Shown here piece after piece: positions 36,601-45,052 of a stretch of 63,374 bases of DNA (the first letter of the stretch is position 1; every line of letters starts with the position of its first letter). Source of the stretch: Bacteroidaceae bacterium (lineage in GTDB: Bacteria; Bacteroidota; Bacteroidia; Bacteroidales; Bacteroidaceae); contig JAFXXQ010000007.1 in NCBI GenBank assembly GCA_017542145.1, positions 1-63,374 of the forward strand, in the 5' to 3' direction. Both the position numbers and the translations under genes were made by a program. Under the pieces are notes generated by a model that was given only the letters and a program-made list of their open reading frames with translations, did no database searches and was not told the DNA's origin.

Positions 36601-37006
36601 CACCGTAGGCCCCACGGAGCCAGCTGCCGCCATGTACTACAACGATGCGAAACCCGACAAAATCTTTTACGCGGGGCTCTGCTATCGTGCCCTCGGGCAG
36701 GAGGACAAGGCTCGTAGCCTCTTCCACCGCCTCACGGACTATGGTCGGCAGCACATCTTCGAGCACCAGACGATGGACTACTTCGCCGTTTCGCTGCCCG
36801 ACCTGCTCATCTGGGACGACTCGCTCGACAGCAAGAATCAGATACACTGCCGCTATATGCTCGCTCTGGGCTACTATGGTTTGGGCGATGAAGCCCACAC
36901 CCGGCGCTACCTCGCTGAAGCAGAGGCTCTCGACCCCAACCATCAGGGCTTGCAGGGACTCCGCTCACTGATGCAATTGAACACCTCATGCGAATTGACG
37001 AACTAA
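33617..37006 (+). CDS. DUF5107 domain protein with TPR repeats
   Basis: A 1129-residue protein without signal peptide. Residues about 30-330 are DUF5107 (NEYLKVMILPELGGRI, NWPQHHRPSTF, GGMLHVASHHLAPGKKQWTWG), with a fold probably like galactose mutarotase. Residues about 490-1110 hold many tetratricopeptide repeats (for example ALDYYEEALRRDPSDVRCLNQMGLWYLRRGRFDKAE). The domain pair is known near arabinose and galactose gene sets; the reaction is not established. Context with GH51 and a sugar porter suggests handling of an intracellular sugar. The 3' end overlaps mfd by 19 bases. Confidence 0.82.
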   Translation: MARAWRETRVIPTYCIGKAEKNPIFLEGRVYQGSSGAVYPYPVVESVADVRTDVPYEAVWIENEYLKVMILPELGGRIQMAYDKIKQRHFIYYNHVIKPALVGLTGPWISGGIEFNWPQHHRPSTFLPVDCTIEEHADGAVTVWVNEMERMTHQKGRAGFTLRPGCAYLEVRGVVYNRTPLAQTFLWWANPAVEVNDDYQTAFPPDVNAVFDHGKRAVASFPVATGTYYKMDYSAGVDISNYRNIKVPTSYMAAGSKYDFEGGYENDTRGGMLHVASHHLAPGKKQWTWGNGDFGRAWDRNLTDALSQKEAREWGLTREGYRPYIELMAGVYTENQPDFSWLMPYEEKQFTQYFMPYRELGIVKQATRDFIFNMEEVRDAGTSEVRVMLLATSKRIVRIVLLGTNGEEYVNKMVTLSPEEVFEQVVDVKGAKLNELEFHILRPEESSVFYLSSSLLSWQAEPDEIRPIPDAAEAALPPSETKTNDQLYLTGLHLEQYRHATWSALDYYEEALRRDPSDVRCLNQMGLWYLRRGRFDKAETNLRKAVRIWQKRNPNPYDGEAIFYLALALKYQSRLNEAYELFWKSTWNKAWADAGYFEAACISTAQGRYDAALDELNRCLIFNSCNHKARALKAAVLRKKGVEDSKVFALIDESLGLDLFNYGTLFEKYLLTKDGAVLERMKDLMHGNVYNYHELALDYAQAGLWHEAEQVLLNASTPSPLTCYYLGYFSVMQGEMGEAEACFRQAEQTDSYCCFPNRLEDVVVLNVAKSVNPQGALAPYYLGCLYYDKRQYDLAIENWELSARLDHSFPTVWRCLALARFNKQNRPDEALEYMEKAFHLDESDARIFMELDQLYKRLHRPHEERLEFLQQHPALIQQRDDLVLEEITLLNQTGRFEEAMRKLDAHTFHPWEGGEGKVPAQYQICRMEIAKQLIVQGGESLQKAKRLLEECLTYPLHLGEGKLYGAQENDIYYLLGIVSNALGLKDEAIKCWELGTVGPTEPAAAMYYNDAKPDKIFYAGLCYRALGQEDKARSLFHRLTDYGRQHIFEHQTMDYFAVSLPDLLIWDDSLDSKNQIHCRYMLALGYYGLGDEAHTRRYLAEAEALDPNHQGLQGLRSLMQLNTSCELTN

Positions 37007-40000
37007 CCCAGCTTTACGCCCGGCATAAGGGCACAGAGGCATTCCTGAAGGTATGGGAGAGCGGAGCGAAAACCGTCTTCCTGCAAGGTTTAACCGGCTC
37101 TGCCGCACCCGTCTTGTTTGCAGGGTTTTCGACATCAGAATCCTTAAAGAAATCAGCTTCCCTAACGATAGTTGCCGTGATGAACGATGCCGAGGAAGCG
37201 GGCTACTTCTACCACGACCTCATGCAGCTGACTGATGGCAAGCAATCCCTTTTCTTCCCCTCCTCCTTCAAGCGCGCCATCAAGTACGGGCAGCGCGACG
37301 ATGCCGCCGAGGTGCTGCGGACGGAGGTGCTGACAAGACTGAAGCCCAGCCCCTCCCATGAGGCAGGAGAGGTTTCTCGCTTCATCATCACCTATCCCGA
37401 TGCCATTGCCGAAGGGGTAGCCTCGCAGGAACGGCTGGAAAAGAACACGCTGTCGCTGCGTGTAGGGCAGCAGACCGACATCGGCGTGCTGGCAACAAGG
37501 TTGGGCGAGGCAGGATTCCACCGTACCGACTACGTCTATGAGCCAGGGCAGTATGCCGTGCGCGGCAGCATCATCGATGTCTTCTCGTTCTCGTCAGAAT
37601 ACCCCTACCGCATCGACTTCTTCGGCGACGACATCGACAGCATCCGCACCTTCGAGGTAGAGAGCCAGCTGAGCCGCGAACGCGTCGACGAAGTGTTCAT
37701 CACCCCCGAGCAGAGCTGCGCAGGAGAGGCATCGCTACTCGACTATCTGCCGGAGGGCAGCACGCTGCTCTTCCACGACTTCCTGTGGGTGTGCGAGCGC
37801 ATTGAGGCAATCGGAAAACAAGAACCCTATGAACCCAATAGCCCCGGCAGCCCTTCCATCATCTCCAAGTCCGATTTTATGCGCAAGTGCGCGGAACTGC
37901 GGCGTGTGGAATTCGGTGCACGGCCTACCGGCACTCCTGAGGCCGTCATCCGCTTCGACACCTCGCCCCAGCCGCTGTTCCACAAGAACTTCGACTTCGT
38001 CTCCTCCACACTGACCGACTACATCCAGAAGGGCTACCGCCTCTACATCCTTGCCGACAACAAGGGGCAGACCGACCGTCTGCGCACTATCTTCGACGAG
38101 CGTGGCGACGATATCCCTTTCACCCCCGTCGACCACACCCTACACGAAGGCTTTGCCGACCACACCCTCCACGTCTGCTTCTTTACCGACCACCAGATTT
38201 TCGGGCGCTTCCATAAGTACAGCCTGCGCAGCGACAAAGCGCGCCAGGGGAAGGTTTCCATCGCCCTGAAGGAGCTGGCACAGTTTGAGCTGGGCGACTA
38301 CGTCGTCCACATCGACCACGGCATCGGGCGCTTTGCCGGCCTGGTGCGCATACCCGTCGGCGACACCACGCAGGAGGCCATCAAGCTGTTCTACGAAGGC
38401 AAGGGCGGCAGCCAGGACGTGGTGCTCGTCAGCATCCACTCCCTCCACAAGATATCGAAGTACAAGGGCAAGGACGGCGAGACGCCTCGCATCAGCCACC
38501 TCGGCACCGGTGCCTGGGAGAAGATGAAGCAGCGCACGAAGGCCAAGATCAAGGACATCGCCCGCGACCTCATCCTGCTCTATTCCAAGCGCATGCAGGA
38601 GCAGGGTTTCGCCTACAGCCCCGACTCCTTCCTGCAGCACGAGCTGGAGGCCTCGTTCATCTACGAGGACACCCCCGACCAGCTGAAGGCCACGCAGGAC
38701 GTCAAAGCCGACATGGAGCGCCTGCGCCCGATGGACCGCCTCATCTGCGGCGACGTGGGCTTCGGCAAGACCGAGGTCGCCATCCGTGCCGCCTTCAAGG
38801 CCTGTGCCGACAACAAGCAGGTGGCCGTCCTCGTACCCACCACCGTCCTTGCCTACCAGCACTACCAGACCTTCACCGAGCGTCTGCGCGACTTCCCCGT
38901 CAAGGTGGAATACCTCTCGCGTGCCCGCAGTACCGCCGATGTCAACCGCATCCTTGCCGAGCTGGCTGACGGCACCATCAACATCATCATCGGCACCCAC
39001 AAGCTCATCGGTAAGCGTGTCCGTTTCAAGGACCTCGGCCTGCTCATCATCGATGAGGAGCAGAAGTTCGGCGTCAGCGTCAAGGAACGGCTTAGGGCAC
39101 TGAAGGTCAACATCGACACGCTGACGCTGACGGCCACGCCCATTCCGCGCACGCTGCAGTTCTCGCTCATGGGCGCCCGCGACCTCTCCATCATCCAGAC
39201 GCCGCCCCCTAACCGCTACCCCATCCAGACGGAGGTACACCCCTTCAACGAGGACATCATCCGCGACGCCATCAACTTCGAGATGGCCCGCGGGGGGCAG
39301 ACCTTCTTCATCAACAACCGCGTGCAGAACCTGCCCGAGCTGGCCTCGCTCGTCACCCGCCTCGTGCCCGACGCTCGCGTGGCCATCGGCCATGGGCAGA
39401 TGGACCCCGAGAGCCTCGAGCGCGTCATCCTCGGCTTCATCAACTACGACTACGACGTGCTCATCTGCACCAGCATCATGGAGAACGGCATCGACATCCC
39501 CAACGCCAACACCATCCTCATCAACCAGGCCCACATGTTCGGCCTGAGCGACCTGCACCAAATGCGCGGGCGTGTAGGGCGGACGAACAAGCGCGCCTTC
39601 TGCTACCTGCTGGCGCCGCCCCTAGGCGCCCTCACCGACGAGGCCCGTCGCCGCCTCACAGCCATCGAGAACTTCACCGACCTCGGCAGCGGCATCCACA
39701 TCGCCATGCAGGACCTCGACATCCGCGGCGCAGGCAACCTGCTGGGTGCCGAGCAGAGCGGCTTCATTGCCGACCTCGGCTACGAGACCTATCAGAAGAT
39801 TCTCGCCGAGGCCGTCCACGAGTTGCGCACCGAGGAGTTCTCCGACCTCATGGCCCAGCAGAACGCCGACGCCAATGCTGTCGCAGGCGACTGGAGCTAT
39901 GTCACCGAGTGCGCCTTCGACAGCGACCTCGAGCTGCTCTTCCCCGACGAGTACATCGCCGGCAGCAGCGAACGCATCCTGCTCTACCGCGAACTCGACA

Positions 40001-40347
40001 GCCTCGAGACCGACGACCAGCTTGCCGCCTTCCAGAGCCGCCTGGAAGACCGCTTCGGCCCCATCCCCGACGAGGGGCAGGAACTACTGCACGTTGTTCC
40101 CCTGCGCCGCATCGGCAAGGAACTCGGCATCGAGAAAATCGTCCTTAAGGCCGGACGTATGGTGCTCTACTTCGTCAGCGACACCGAGAGCCCCTACTAC
40201 CAGAGCGACACCTTCGGCCGTATCCTGCGCTACCCTGCCCTCTGCTCCCACGAGTGCCAGTTCCGCGAATCGGGCGGACGCCAGAACCTCCTCATTGCCG
40301 ATGTCCACTCCGTCGGCGAAGCCCTCGACATCCTCAAAGCCATTTGA
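36988..40347 (+). CDS. mfd: Transcription-repair coupling factor
   Basis: An 1119-residue DNA translocase that removes stalled RNA polymerase at lesions and recruits UvrA. The N-terminal UvrB-like module (residues 1-400) is followed by the RNA-polymerase-binding CarD-like domain (ELGDYVVHIDHGIGRFAGL, near 433). The superfamily 2 motor has GDVGFGKTEVA (Walker A, near 588), DEEQ (near 688), TATPIPRT and QMRGRVGR. The C-terminal TRCF domain is complete. Its start lies inside the DUF5107 gene, so expression is probably coupled to a sugar-use operon, which is unusual for a repair gene. Confidence 0.96.
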   Translation: MRIDELTQLYARHKGTEAFLKVWESGAKTVFLQGLTGSAAPVLFAGFSTSESLKKSASLTIVAVMNDAEEAGYFYHDLMQLTDGKQSLFFPSSFKRAIKYGQRDDAAEVLRTEVLTRLKPSPSHEAGEVSRFIITYPDAIAEGVASQERLEKNTLSLRVGQQTDIGVLATRLGEAGFHRTDYVYEPGQYAVRGSIIDVFSFSSEYPYRIDFFGDDIDSIRTFEVESQLSRERVDEVFITPEQSCAGEASLLDYLPEGSTLLFHDFLWVCERIEAIGKQEPYEPNSPGSPSIISKSDFMRKCAELRRVEFGARPTGTPEAVIRFDTSPQPLFHKNFDFVSSTLTDYIQKGYRLYILADNKGQTDRLRTIFDERGDDIPFTPVDHTLHEGFADHTLHVCFFTDHQIFGRFHKYSLRSDKARQGKVSIALKELAQFELGDYVVHIDHGIGRFAGLVRIPVGDTTQEAIKLFYEGKGGSQDVVLVSIHSLHKISKYKGKDGETPRISHLGTGAWEKMKQRTKAKIKDIARDLILLYSKRMQEQGFAYSPDSFLQHELEASFIYEDTPDQLKATQDVKADMERLRPMDRLICGDVGFGKTEVAIRAAFKACADNKQVAVLVPTTVLAYQHYQTFTERLRDFPVKVEYLSRARSTADVNRILAELADGTINIIIGTHKLIGKRVRFKDLGLLIIDEEQKFGVSVKERLRALKVNIDTLTLTATPIPRTLQFSLMGARDLSIIQTPPPNRYPIQTEVHPFNEDIIRDAINFEMARGGQTFFINNRVQNLPELASLVTRLVPDARVAIGHGQMDPESLERVILGFINYDYDVLICTSIMENGIDIPNANTILINQAHMFGLSDLHQMRGRVGRTNKRAFCYLLAPPLGALTDEARRRLTAIENFTDLGSGIHIAMQDLDIRGAGNLLGAEQSGFIADLGYETYQKILAEAVHELRTEEFSDLMAQQNADANAVAGDWSYVTECAFDSDLELLFPDEYIAGSSERILLYRELDSLETDDQLAAFQSRLEDRFGPIPDEGQELLHVVPLRRIGKELGIEKIVLKAGRMVLYFVSDTESPYYQSDTFGRILRYPALCSHECQFRESGGRQNLLIADVHSVGEALDILKAI

Positions 40348-40412
40348 CCTTTTCGGAATCCGCCTGAACGGGGAGGGCAAAAAGCAAGCGAAATCTTTAC
40401 TTTTTCACAAAT

Positions 40413-40483
40413 AGCAGGGCCTTCGCGCGCGGCAGAAGGGCCTTCAGCTCGCACAGCAGGGCCTTCGCACGCAATAGAAGGAC
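40413..40483. repeat. 21-bp tandem repeat between convergent mfd and ispH
   Basis: Three copies of a 21-base unit starting AGCAGGGCCTTCGC (40413, 40434, 40455) and a short fourth start (40476). Copies one and three are closest. It lies in the convergent gap, where transcripts of both genes end. Confidence 0.8.
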
Positions 40484-40506
40484 GGGCGGGGCGGGGTGTG
40501 TGGTAA

Positions 40507-41367
40507 TTAAAAGGGAAGAGAGGAGATCTTCTCGCGGCAGGCCTCCATAAGCCAGGCGGGGGTGGAGGTGGCGCCGCAGATGCCCACCGAATGCACGGCG
40601 GGAGTGATGAGGGAGAGGTCAATCTGCGAGGCGTCCTCGACGTGGTGGGTGTTGAGGTTGGTCTCGCGGCAGGCCTCGAGGAGCACACGGCCGTTGCTGC
40701 TCTTGCGCCCGCACACAAAGAAGACGAGGTCGTGCGAGGCAGCGAAGCGGCGGATGTTCTCCAGACGATTGGCCACCTGACGGCAGATGGTATCGGAGTA
40801 GCGGAACTCCACGCCGGGCGCCATGCGCTGCTGGATGACCTCGACGAGGCGGCGGAACTCGGCAAGCGATTTGGTGGTCTGCGAGTAGAGGCGCACGGGG
40901 CGGGTGAAGTCGATGCGGTCCAGCTCGTCGATGCTCTCGATGACGGTAGCCTCGCCGTCCGTCTGCCCCACGAGGCCAAGTACCTCGGCATGGCCTTTCT
41001 GCCCGAAGATGACAATCTGGGCGCCGTCGCCTGCCCGGGCATCGCGGGCGATGCGCTTCTGGATGCTGAGCACCACGGGGCAGGTGGCGTCGATGAGCTC
41101 GATGTTGTTGGCGCGGGCAATAGCGTAGGTCTCGGGCGGCTCGCCGTGGGCACGCAGCAGCACACGCACGTCGCGCAGGTGACGGAACTGCTCGTGGTCG
41201 ATGGCGATAAGCCCCAGCCGGCGCAGGCGCTCGCACTCCTCGCCGTTGTGGACGATGTCGCCCAGCGAATAGAGGGGCACGCCGCGGCTCAGCTCCTCCT
41301 CGGCCTTGCGGATGGCGGTGGTGACGCCGAAGCAGAAGCCGCTGCCCTGGTCAATCTCAACAATCAT
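40507..41367 (-). CDS. ispH: 4-hydroxy-3-methylbut-2-enyl diphosphate reductase
   Basis: A 286-residue enzyme from the ATG at 41367 ([15 protein letters not shown]). It makes IPP and DMAPP in the last step of the MEP isoprenoid route. The three iron-sulfur cysteines are visible in GFCFGV (residue 11), DATCPV and SDTICRQ; the active-site region [13 protein letters not shown] is intact. The start lies 11 bases inside cmk, so the two are coupled. The polyprenyl synthetase at 44056 uses its products. An upstream in-frame extension is in the cmk reading and was rejected. Confidence 0.95.
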   Translation of the reverse strand: MIVEIDQGSGFCFGVTTAIRKAEEELSRGVPLYSLGDIVHNGEECERLRRLGLIAIDHEQFRHLRDVRVLLRAHGEPPETYAIARANNIELIDATCPVVLSIQKRIARDARAGDGAQIVIFGQKGHAEVLGLVGQTDGEATVIESIDELDRIDFTRPVRLYSQTTKSLAEFRRLVEVIQQRMAPGVEFRYSDTICRQVANRLENIRRFAASHDLVFFVCGRKSSNGRVLLEACRETNLNTHHVEDASQIDLSLITPAVHSVGICGATSTPAWLMEACREKISSLPF

Positions 41368-42061
41368 CCTTACTTTGGCAAACACGCAGGTACTGCTCCA
41401 TGAGCCATTCGTTCTGCTGGGGGATGGTGAGGTGGCTGTTGTCGAGCAGGATGGCATCGTCGGCCTGACGGAGGGGACTGATTTCGCGCGAGGAGTCGAT
41501 ACGGTCGCGCTCACGGACGTTCTCCAGAATCTCGTCGAACGAGGCGGGCTGCCCCTTGGCCATCAGCTCATCGTAGCGGCGCTGGGCACGCACCTCAGCG
41601 CTGGCGGTGACAAACACCTTGAGCTCTGCCTCGGGGAAGACGACGGTGCCGATGTCGCGCCCGTCCATGACGATGCCCTTTGCACGGCCCATTTCCTGCT
41701 GCTGCGCCACCATGGCCTCGCGCACGAAGCCCACAGTGGCAATGGGGCTGACATGCGTCGACACCTCCATGCCGCGGATGAGGTTCTCGACGTACTCGCC
41801 GTTCAGGTATGTGTCAGGGCGGCGCGTCTCCTCGTTGAAGCGGAACGTGATGTGGATGTCGGGCATGGCTGCCTCCAGTTCGTCGAGCTTGATGGTGCCG
41901 CAAGGATAGAACATGTCGTGCCGCAGGGCATAGAGGGTGACGGCGCGGTACATGGCGCCCGTGTCGATGTACGTGTAGCCTATCTTCGACGCAAGGTCCT
42001 TGGCCATCGTGCTCTTGCCGCACGACGAATGGCCGTCAATAGCAACAATGATTTTCTTCAT
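41357..42061 (-). CDS. cmk: (d)CMP kinase
   Basis: A 234-residue nucleoside monophosphate kinase that phosphorylates CMP and dCMP with ATP. The P-loop GHSSCGKST lies at residues 10-18, then [10 protein letters not shown], and the conserved [13 protein letters not shown] near 135. Length and motifs match the family. It lies 24 bases behind porQ and overlaps ispH, an arrangement found widely in Bacteroidetes. Confidence 0.95.
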   Translation of the reverse strand: MKKIIVAIDGHSSCGKSTMAKDLASKIGYTYIDTGAMYRAVTLYALRHDMFYPCGTIKLDELEAAMPDIHITFRFNEETRRPDTYLNGEYVENLIRGMEVSTHVSPIATVGFVREAMVAQQQEMGRAKGIVMDGRDIGTVVFPEAELKVFVTASAEVRAQRRYDELMAKGQPASFDEILENVRERDRIDSSREISPLRQADDAILLDNSHLTIPQQNEWLMEQYLRVCQSKDDC

Positions 42062-42085
42062 ACTGTATTTCTGTTAGCTTGATTC

Positions 42086-43063
42086 CTAAAGGGAGTAGGA
42101 GAAGTTCATGGAGAGGGAGTTGGCAACGGCGTTGTAGCGCCCGTAGGCCACGCCTACCTTGACGCGGCTGACGTTGATGCCCGCACCGAGGGAGAAGCCC
42201 GCCAGCGAGCGCACGCCCGACGTGGAGGAAAGCTCGCGGTTGAGCTGCCCGTTGAAGCCTACCGCCAGCCACGTCGTCTCGGTGGGGAACACGTCGATGC
42301 CCACGATGAGGTGGCGCAGCAGCAGCTCCTTCGTCGAAAGCCCCTCGGTGCTGTAGAAATCCCCGGCACTCCAGCGGGTGAGGTTGGGCACCGTCAGCGA
42401 GAAGCGCACAGGGGCATGCGCCAACCCTTTGCTGAAGCCTGCCACGAGGTTGAAGGGCAGCGGCTCGTGCGTGCCGTCGTAGGTCTTCACCTGCCCGCCC
42501 AGCTGACGGGCGACGAGGGAAAAGCTGAAGTCGGCATCGGGATTGAAGTAGTTGAGGCCGAGATCAACACCCAGGGCGAGGGAATAGACGAGGTCGTAGT
42601 TGGAGTAGATGAATCGCCCTGTGACGCCGCCCGACCACGCATCGCTGAGGGCGTAGCTGTAGGTAGCCGCCAGCGCCATGTCCTTCGCCGTGAAGGAGCC
42701 TGTGTCGGTGCCCTCGACGTCGGTGCGACGCATGGAACCGAAGCCCAAGTACTCAGCACCAAAAGCCAGCGCCGAACGGTCCGTAGGGGCGAGATTGTAT
42801 GTGGCCCCTGCCAGATTGCTGCCCGTCATGTAGCTCATATACTGCAAGCCCATGGTGCCAGGCGTCATGCCAATGAGGAGCGCCGGATTATGGAACGCCA
42901 GCGTGGGGTCGTCGTCATCGGCACTCACATTGTCGCCACCCAGCGCCGACGCATGGGCCGACAGCGGCAGACGCAGGAACTGGAAGGCCGAGCTGTTCTG
43001 GGCAGCACCGCCCAACACGAACAGGACGGACGCAAGGAGGAAAAAATAGCAACGTTTCATCAT
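42086..43063 (-). CDS. porQ: Type IX secretion system protein PorQ
   Basis: A 325-residue predicted outer-membrane beta-barrel with a signal peptide (FFLLASVLFVLGGAA). The start of the mature part (FQFLRLPLSAHASALGGDNVSADDDDPTLAFHNPALL) is the PorQ/PorV-like signature, and the protein ends in Tyr-Ser-Leu after alternating strands. PorQ works with PorU, PorV and PorZ to attach type IX cargo to the surface. It is the first gene of a porQ-cmk-ispH operon. Confidence 0.9.
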   Translation of the reverse strand: MMKRCYFFLLASVLFVLGGAAQNSSAFQFLRLPLSAHASALGGDNVSADDDDPTLAFHNPALLIGMTPGTMGLQYMSYMTGSNLAGATYNLAPTDRSALAFGAEYLGFGSMRRTDVEGTDTGSFTAKDMALAATYSYALSDAWSGGVTGRFIYSNYDLVYSLALGVDLGLNYFNPDADFSFSLVARQLGGQVKTYDGTHEPLPFNLVAGFSKGLAHAPVRFSLTVPNLTRWSAGDFYSTEGLSTKELLLRHLIVGIDVFPTETTWLAVGFNGQLNRELSSTSGVRSLAGFSLGAGINVSRVKVGVAYGRYNAVANSLSMNFSYSL

Positions 43064-43175
43064 ATTTCTCAGTTTTCGGCCGTAAAGATAGTGCTTTTTT
43101 ATGCGAAAAAAACAAAAAACGCCCGAATTATGAAAAAAAAACCTTTTTAGTGTGCAACCAACGAAAAAAAAGTAT

Positions 43176-43183
43176 TACTTTTG
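43176..43183 (+). promoter_or_regulatory. -7 element of tonB
   Basis: TACTTTTG followed by CCAC, 37 bases upstream of the ATG at 43220. The -33 element is not clear. Confidence 0.55.
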
Positions 43184-43219
43184 CCACAACGAAAATTAGC
43201 TAAAAAGAAAAATACAACT

Positions 43220-43909
43220 ATGGAAGTAAAAAAATCGAAAAGTGCCAATCTTGAAAACAAGAAGGGAACATGGGTTCTGATGGGCCTTGTGGCTGTCTTC
43301 GCCCTCCTGTATGTGGCGTTCGAATGGACGCAGCACGAGAAGAAGTTCGACGGTGACATCCTCGATGCCGGCGACATCGTGCTCGAAGAGGAAGTCATCC
43401 CCATCACCATGCCCGAGAAGAAGACCGTCCCCCCCCCCCCCCAGGCTGTCACGCAGGCTGAGGTGCTTAACATCGTGGAAGACGATGCCGAAATCGAGGA
43501 GACCACCATCGCCTCTACCGACGACCAGGCCGAGTTCGTCGAAATCTCTGACGACGTGCCCATCGTAGTCGAAGAGCCCGAGGAGGAACAGCAGATCTTC
43601 CAAGTCGTAGAGAACATGCCTGAGTTCCCAGGCGGCACACAGGCGCTGCTGCAGTACCTGAAGAAAAACATCAAGTACCCGACCATCTGCCAGGAGCAGG
43701 GCATCCAGGGCCGCGTCGTCGTGCAGTTCGTCGTGAATAAGGACGGCTCCATCGTCGATCCCGAGGTCATCAAGCCCATCAATCCCTATCTGGACAAGGA
43801 AGCCCTCCGCGTCGTCTCCACCATGCCGAAGTGGAAACCCGGCGAGCAGCGCGGCAAACCCGTGCGCGTGAAGTTCACCCTCCCCGTACAGTTCAAGCTG
43901 AGCAACTAA
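43220..43909 (+). CDS. Energy transducer TonB
   Basis: A 229-residue protein, ATG at 43220 (MEVKKSKSANLENKKGTW). One membrane helix (about 17-35) anchors it in the inner membrane. A Pro-rich and acidic periplasmic stretch follows, then the C-terminal TonB domain (FPGGTQALLQYLKKNIKYP, GRVVVQFVVNKDGSIVDPEVIKPINPYLDKEALRVVSTMPKWKPG). It transmits proton-motive energy to SusC-like outer-membrane transporters. The Pro-rich part contains a run of 14 cytosines (43429-43442), so the reading frame is prone to slippage. Confidence 0.93.
   Translation: MEVKKSKSANLENKKGTWVLMGLVAVFALLYVAFEWTQHEKKFDGDILDAGDIVLEEEVIPITMPEKKTVPPPPQAVTQAEVLNIVEDDAEIEETTIASTDDQAEFVEISDDVPIVVEEPEEEQQIFQVVENMPEFPGGTQALLQYLKKNIKYPTICQEQGIQGRVVVQFVVNKDGSIVDPEVIKPINPYLDKEALRVVSTMPKWKPGEQRGKPVRVKFTLPVQFKLSN
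43429..43442 (+). repeat. Homopolymer of 14 C within tonB
   Basis: Fourteen consecutive cytosines encode the end of Val, four Pro and the start of Gln near TonB residue 70-75. Loss or gain of one or two bases would truncate the protein before its TonB domain. Confidence 0.9.
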
Positions 43910-43920
43910 ACCAACTGCAT

Positions 43921-44001
43921 AAGTTAGAAATTCAGGAATTAGGAATTAGGAATTGACCCTGCAACATGTAGCAATTTCCTAATTCCTAATTCCTTTTTCA
44001 C
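43921..44001. repeat. Inverted AATTAGG short-repeat array after tonB
   Basis: GGAATTAGGAATTAGGAATTG and, after about 20 bases, its inverted form CAATTTCCTAATTCCTAATTCC followed by TTTTT. It is a plausible terminator for tonB. Confidence 0.75.
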
Positions 44002-44055
44002 TCCAATCATTCCCTGTTTTTTTAATTACTAATTACTAATCCTATAATTCATAAA

Positions 44056-45039
44056 ATGTTTTCTCCCCAGCAACTGCTTCAGAAAGTGAACGCACACCTC
44101 GACAGCCTCGGCTATCTGCACAAGCCCGAGAACCTCTACCAGCCTGTGCGCTACGTCCTCTCAATGGGCGGCAAGCGCCTGCGCCCTGTGCTGATGCTGA
44201 TGGCATACAACCTCTACCGCACAGACGTCGATGTCATCCTCGACCCCGCCTGCGCCATCGAGATGTACCACAACTTCACCCTCCTGCACGACGACCTCAT
44301 GGACCGTGCCGACATGCGACGCGGCAAGCCCACTGTGCACCGACGCTGGAACGACAATACAGCTATCCTCTCAGGCGACGCCATGCTCTCACTCGCCATG
44401 AACTACATGACGCACGTGGACGACAACCGGCTGCGCCCTGTCATGGACACATTCATCCGCGCGACCATCGACATCGACGACGGACAGCAGCTAGACATGG
44501 ACTTCGAGCAGCGCGACGACGTCACCCAGGCCGAGTACATCGAGATGATACGGCTGAAGACCAGCGTGCTGCTCGGCTGCAGCATGAAAATCGGTGCCCT
44601 GCTTGCCGGCGCATCCGACGACGATGCCGACAACCTCTACAAGACGGGCGAGCAGATGGGACTAGCCTTCCAGCTGCACGACGACTATCTCGACGTCTAT
44701 GGCGACCCTGCCACCTTCGGCAAGAAGGTGGGCGGCGACATCCTCTGCAACAAGAAGACCTTCCTCTATGTCAAGTCCATGCAGATTGCCGACGACCTGC
44801 AACGCCGCAATCTGCAGCACTGGTTCGCGACATCCGACCCCGACCCGCTCTTCTCCGAGACAAAGATTGCTGCCGTCACCCGCATCTATACTGACCTTGG
44901 CCTACCTGCCATCTGCCGCACCCACGAGGACGAATTCTACCGCCTCGCGCACGCGCATCTGAATAAGGTATCTGCCTCTGACGAGACGAAGAGTGTACTC
45001 TGTGCCTATCTGGCCTCGCTGATGGAGCGTATCGTCTGA
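44056..45039 (+). CDS. Polyprenyl (isoprenyl) diphosphate synthase
   Basis: A 327-residue all-helical prenyltransferase. The first Asp-rich motif is HDDLMDRAD (near residue 81) and the second HDDYLD (near 211); GGKRLRP near 36 binds the IPP diphosphate. It condenses IPP with allylic diphosphates; chain length (farnesyl, or longer for menaquinone) cannot be read with certainty. tatD follows after 13 bases. Confidence 0.9.
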   Translation: MFSPQQLLQKVNAHLDSLGYLHKPENLYQPVRYVLSMGGKRLRPVLMLMAYNLYRTDVDVILDPACAIEMYHNFTLLHDDLMDRADMRRGKPTVHRRWNDNTAILSGDAMLSLAMNYMTHVDDNRLRPVMDTFIRATIDIDDGQQLDMDFEQRDDVTQAEYIEMIRLKTSVLLGCSMKIGALLAGASDDDADNLYKTGEQMGLAFQLHDDYLDVYGDPATFGKKVGGDILCNKKTFLYVKSMQIADDLQRRNLQHWFATSDPDPLFSETKIAAVTRIYTDLGLPAICRTHEDEFYRLAHAHLNKVSASDETKSVLCAYLASLMERIV

Positions 45040-45052
45040 GAGGATTCCACAC

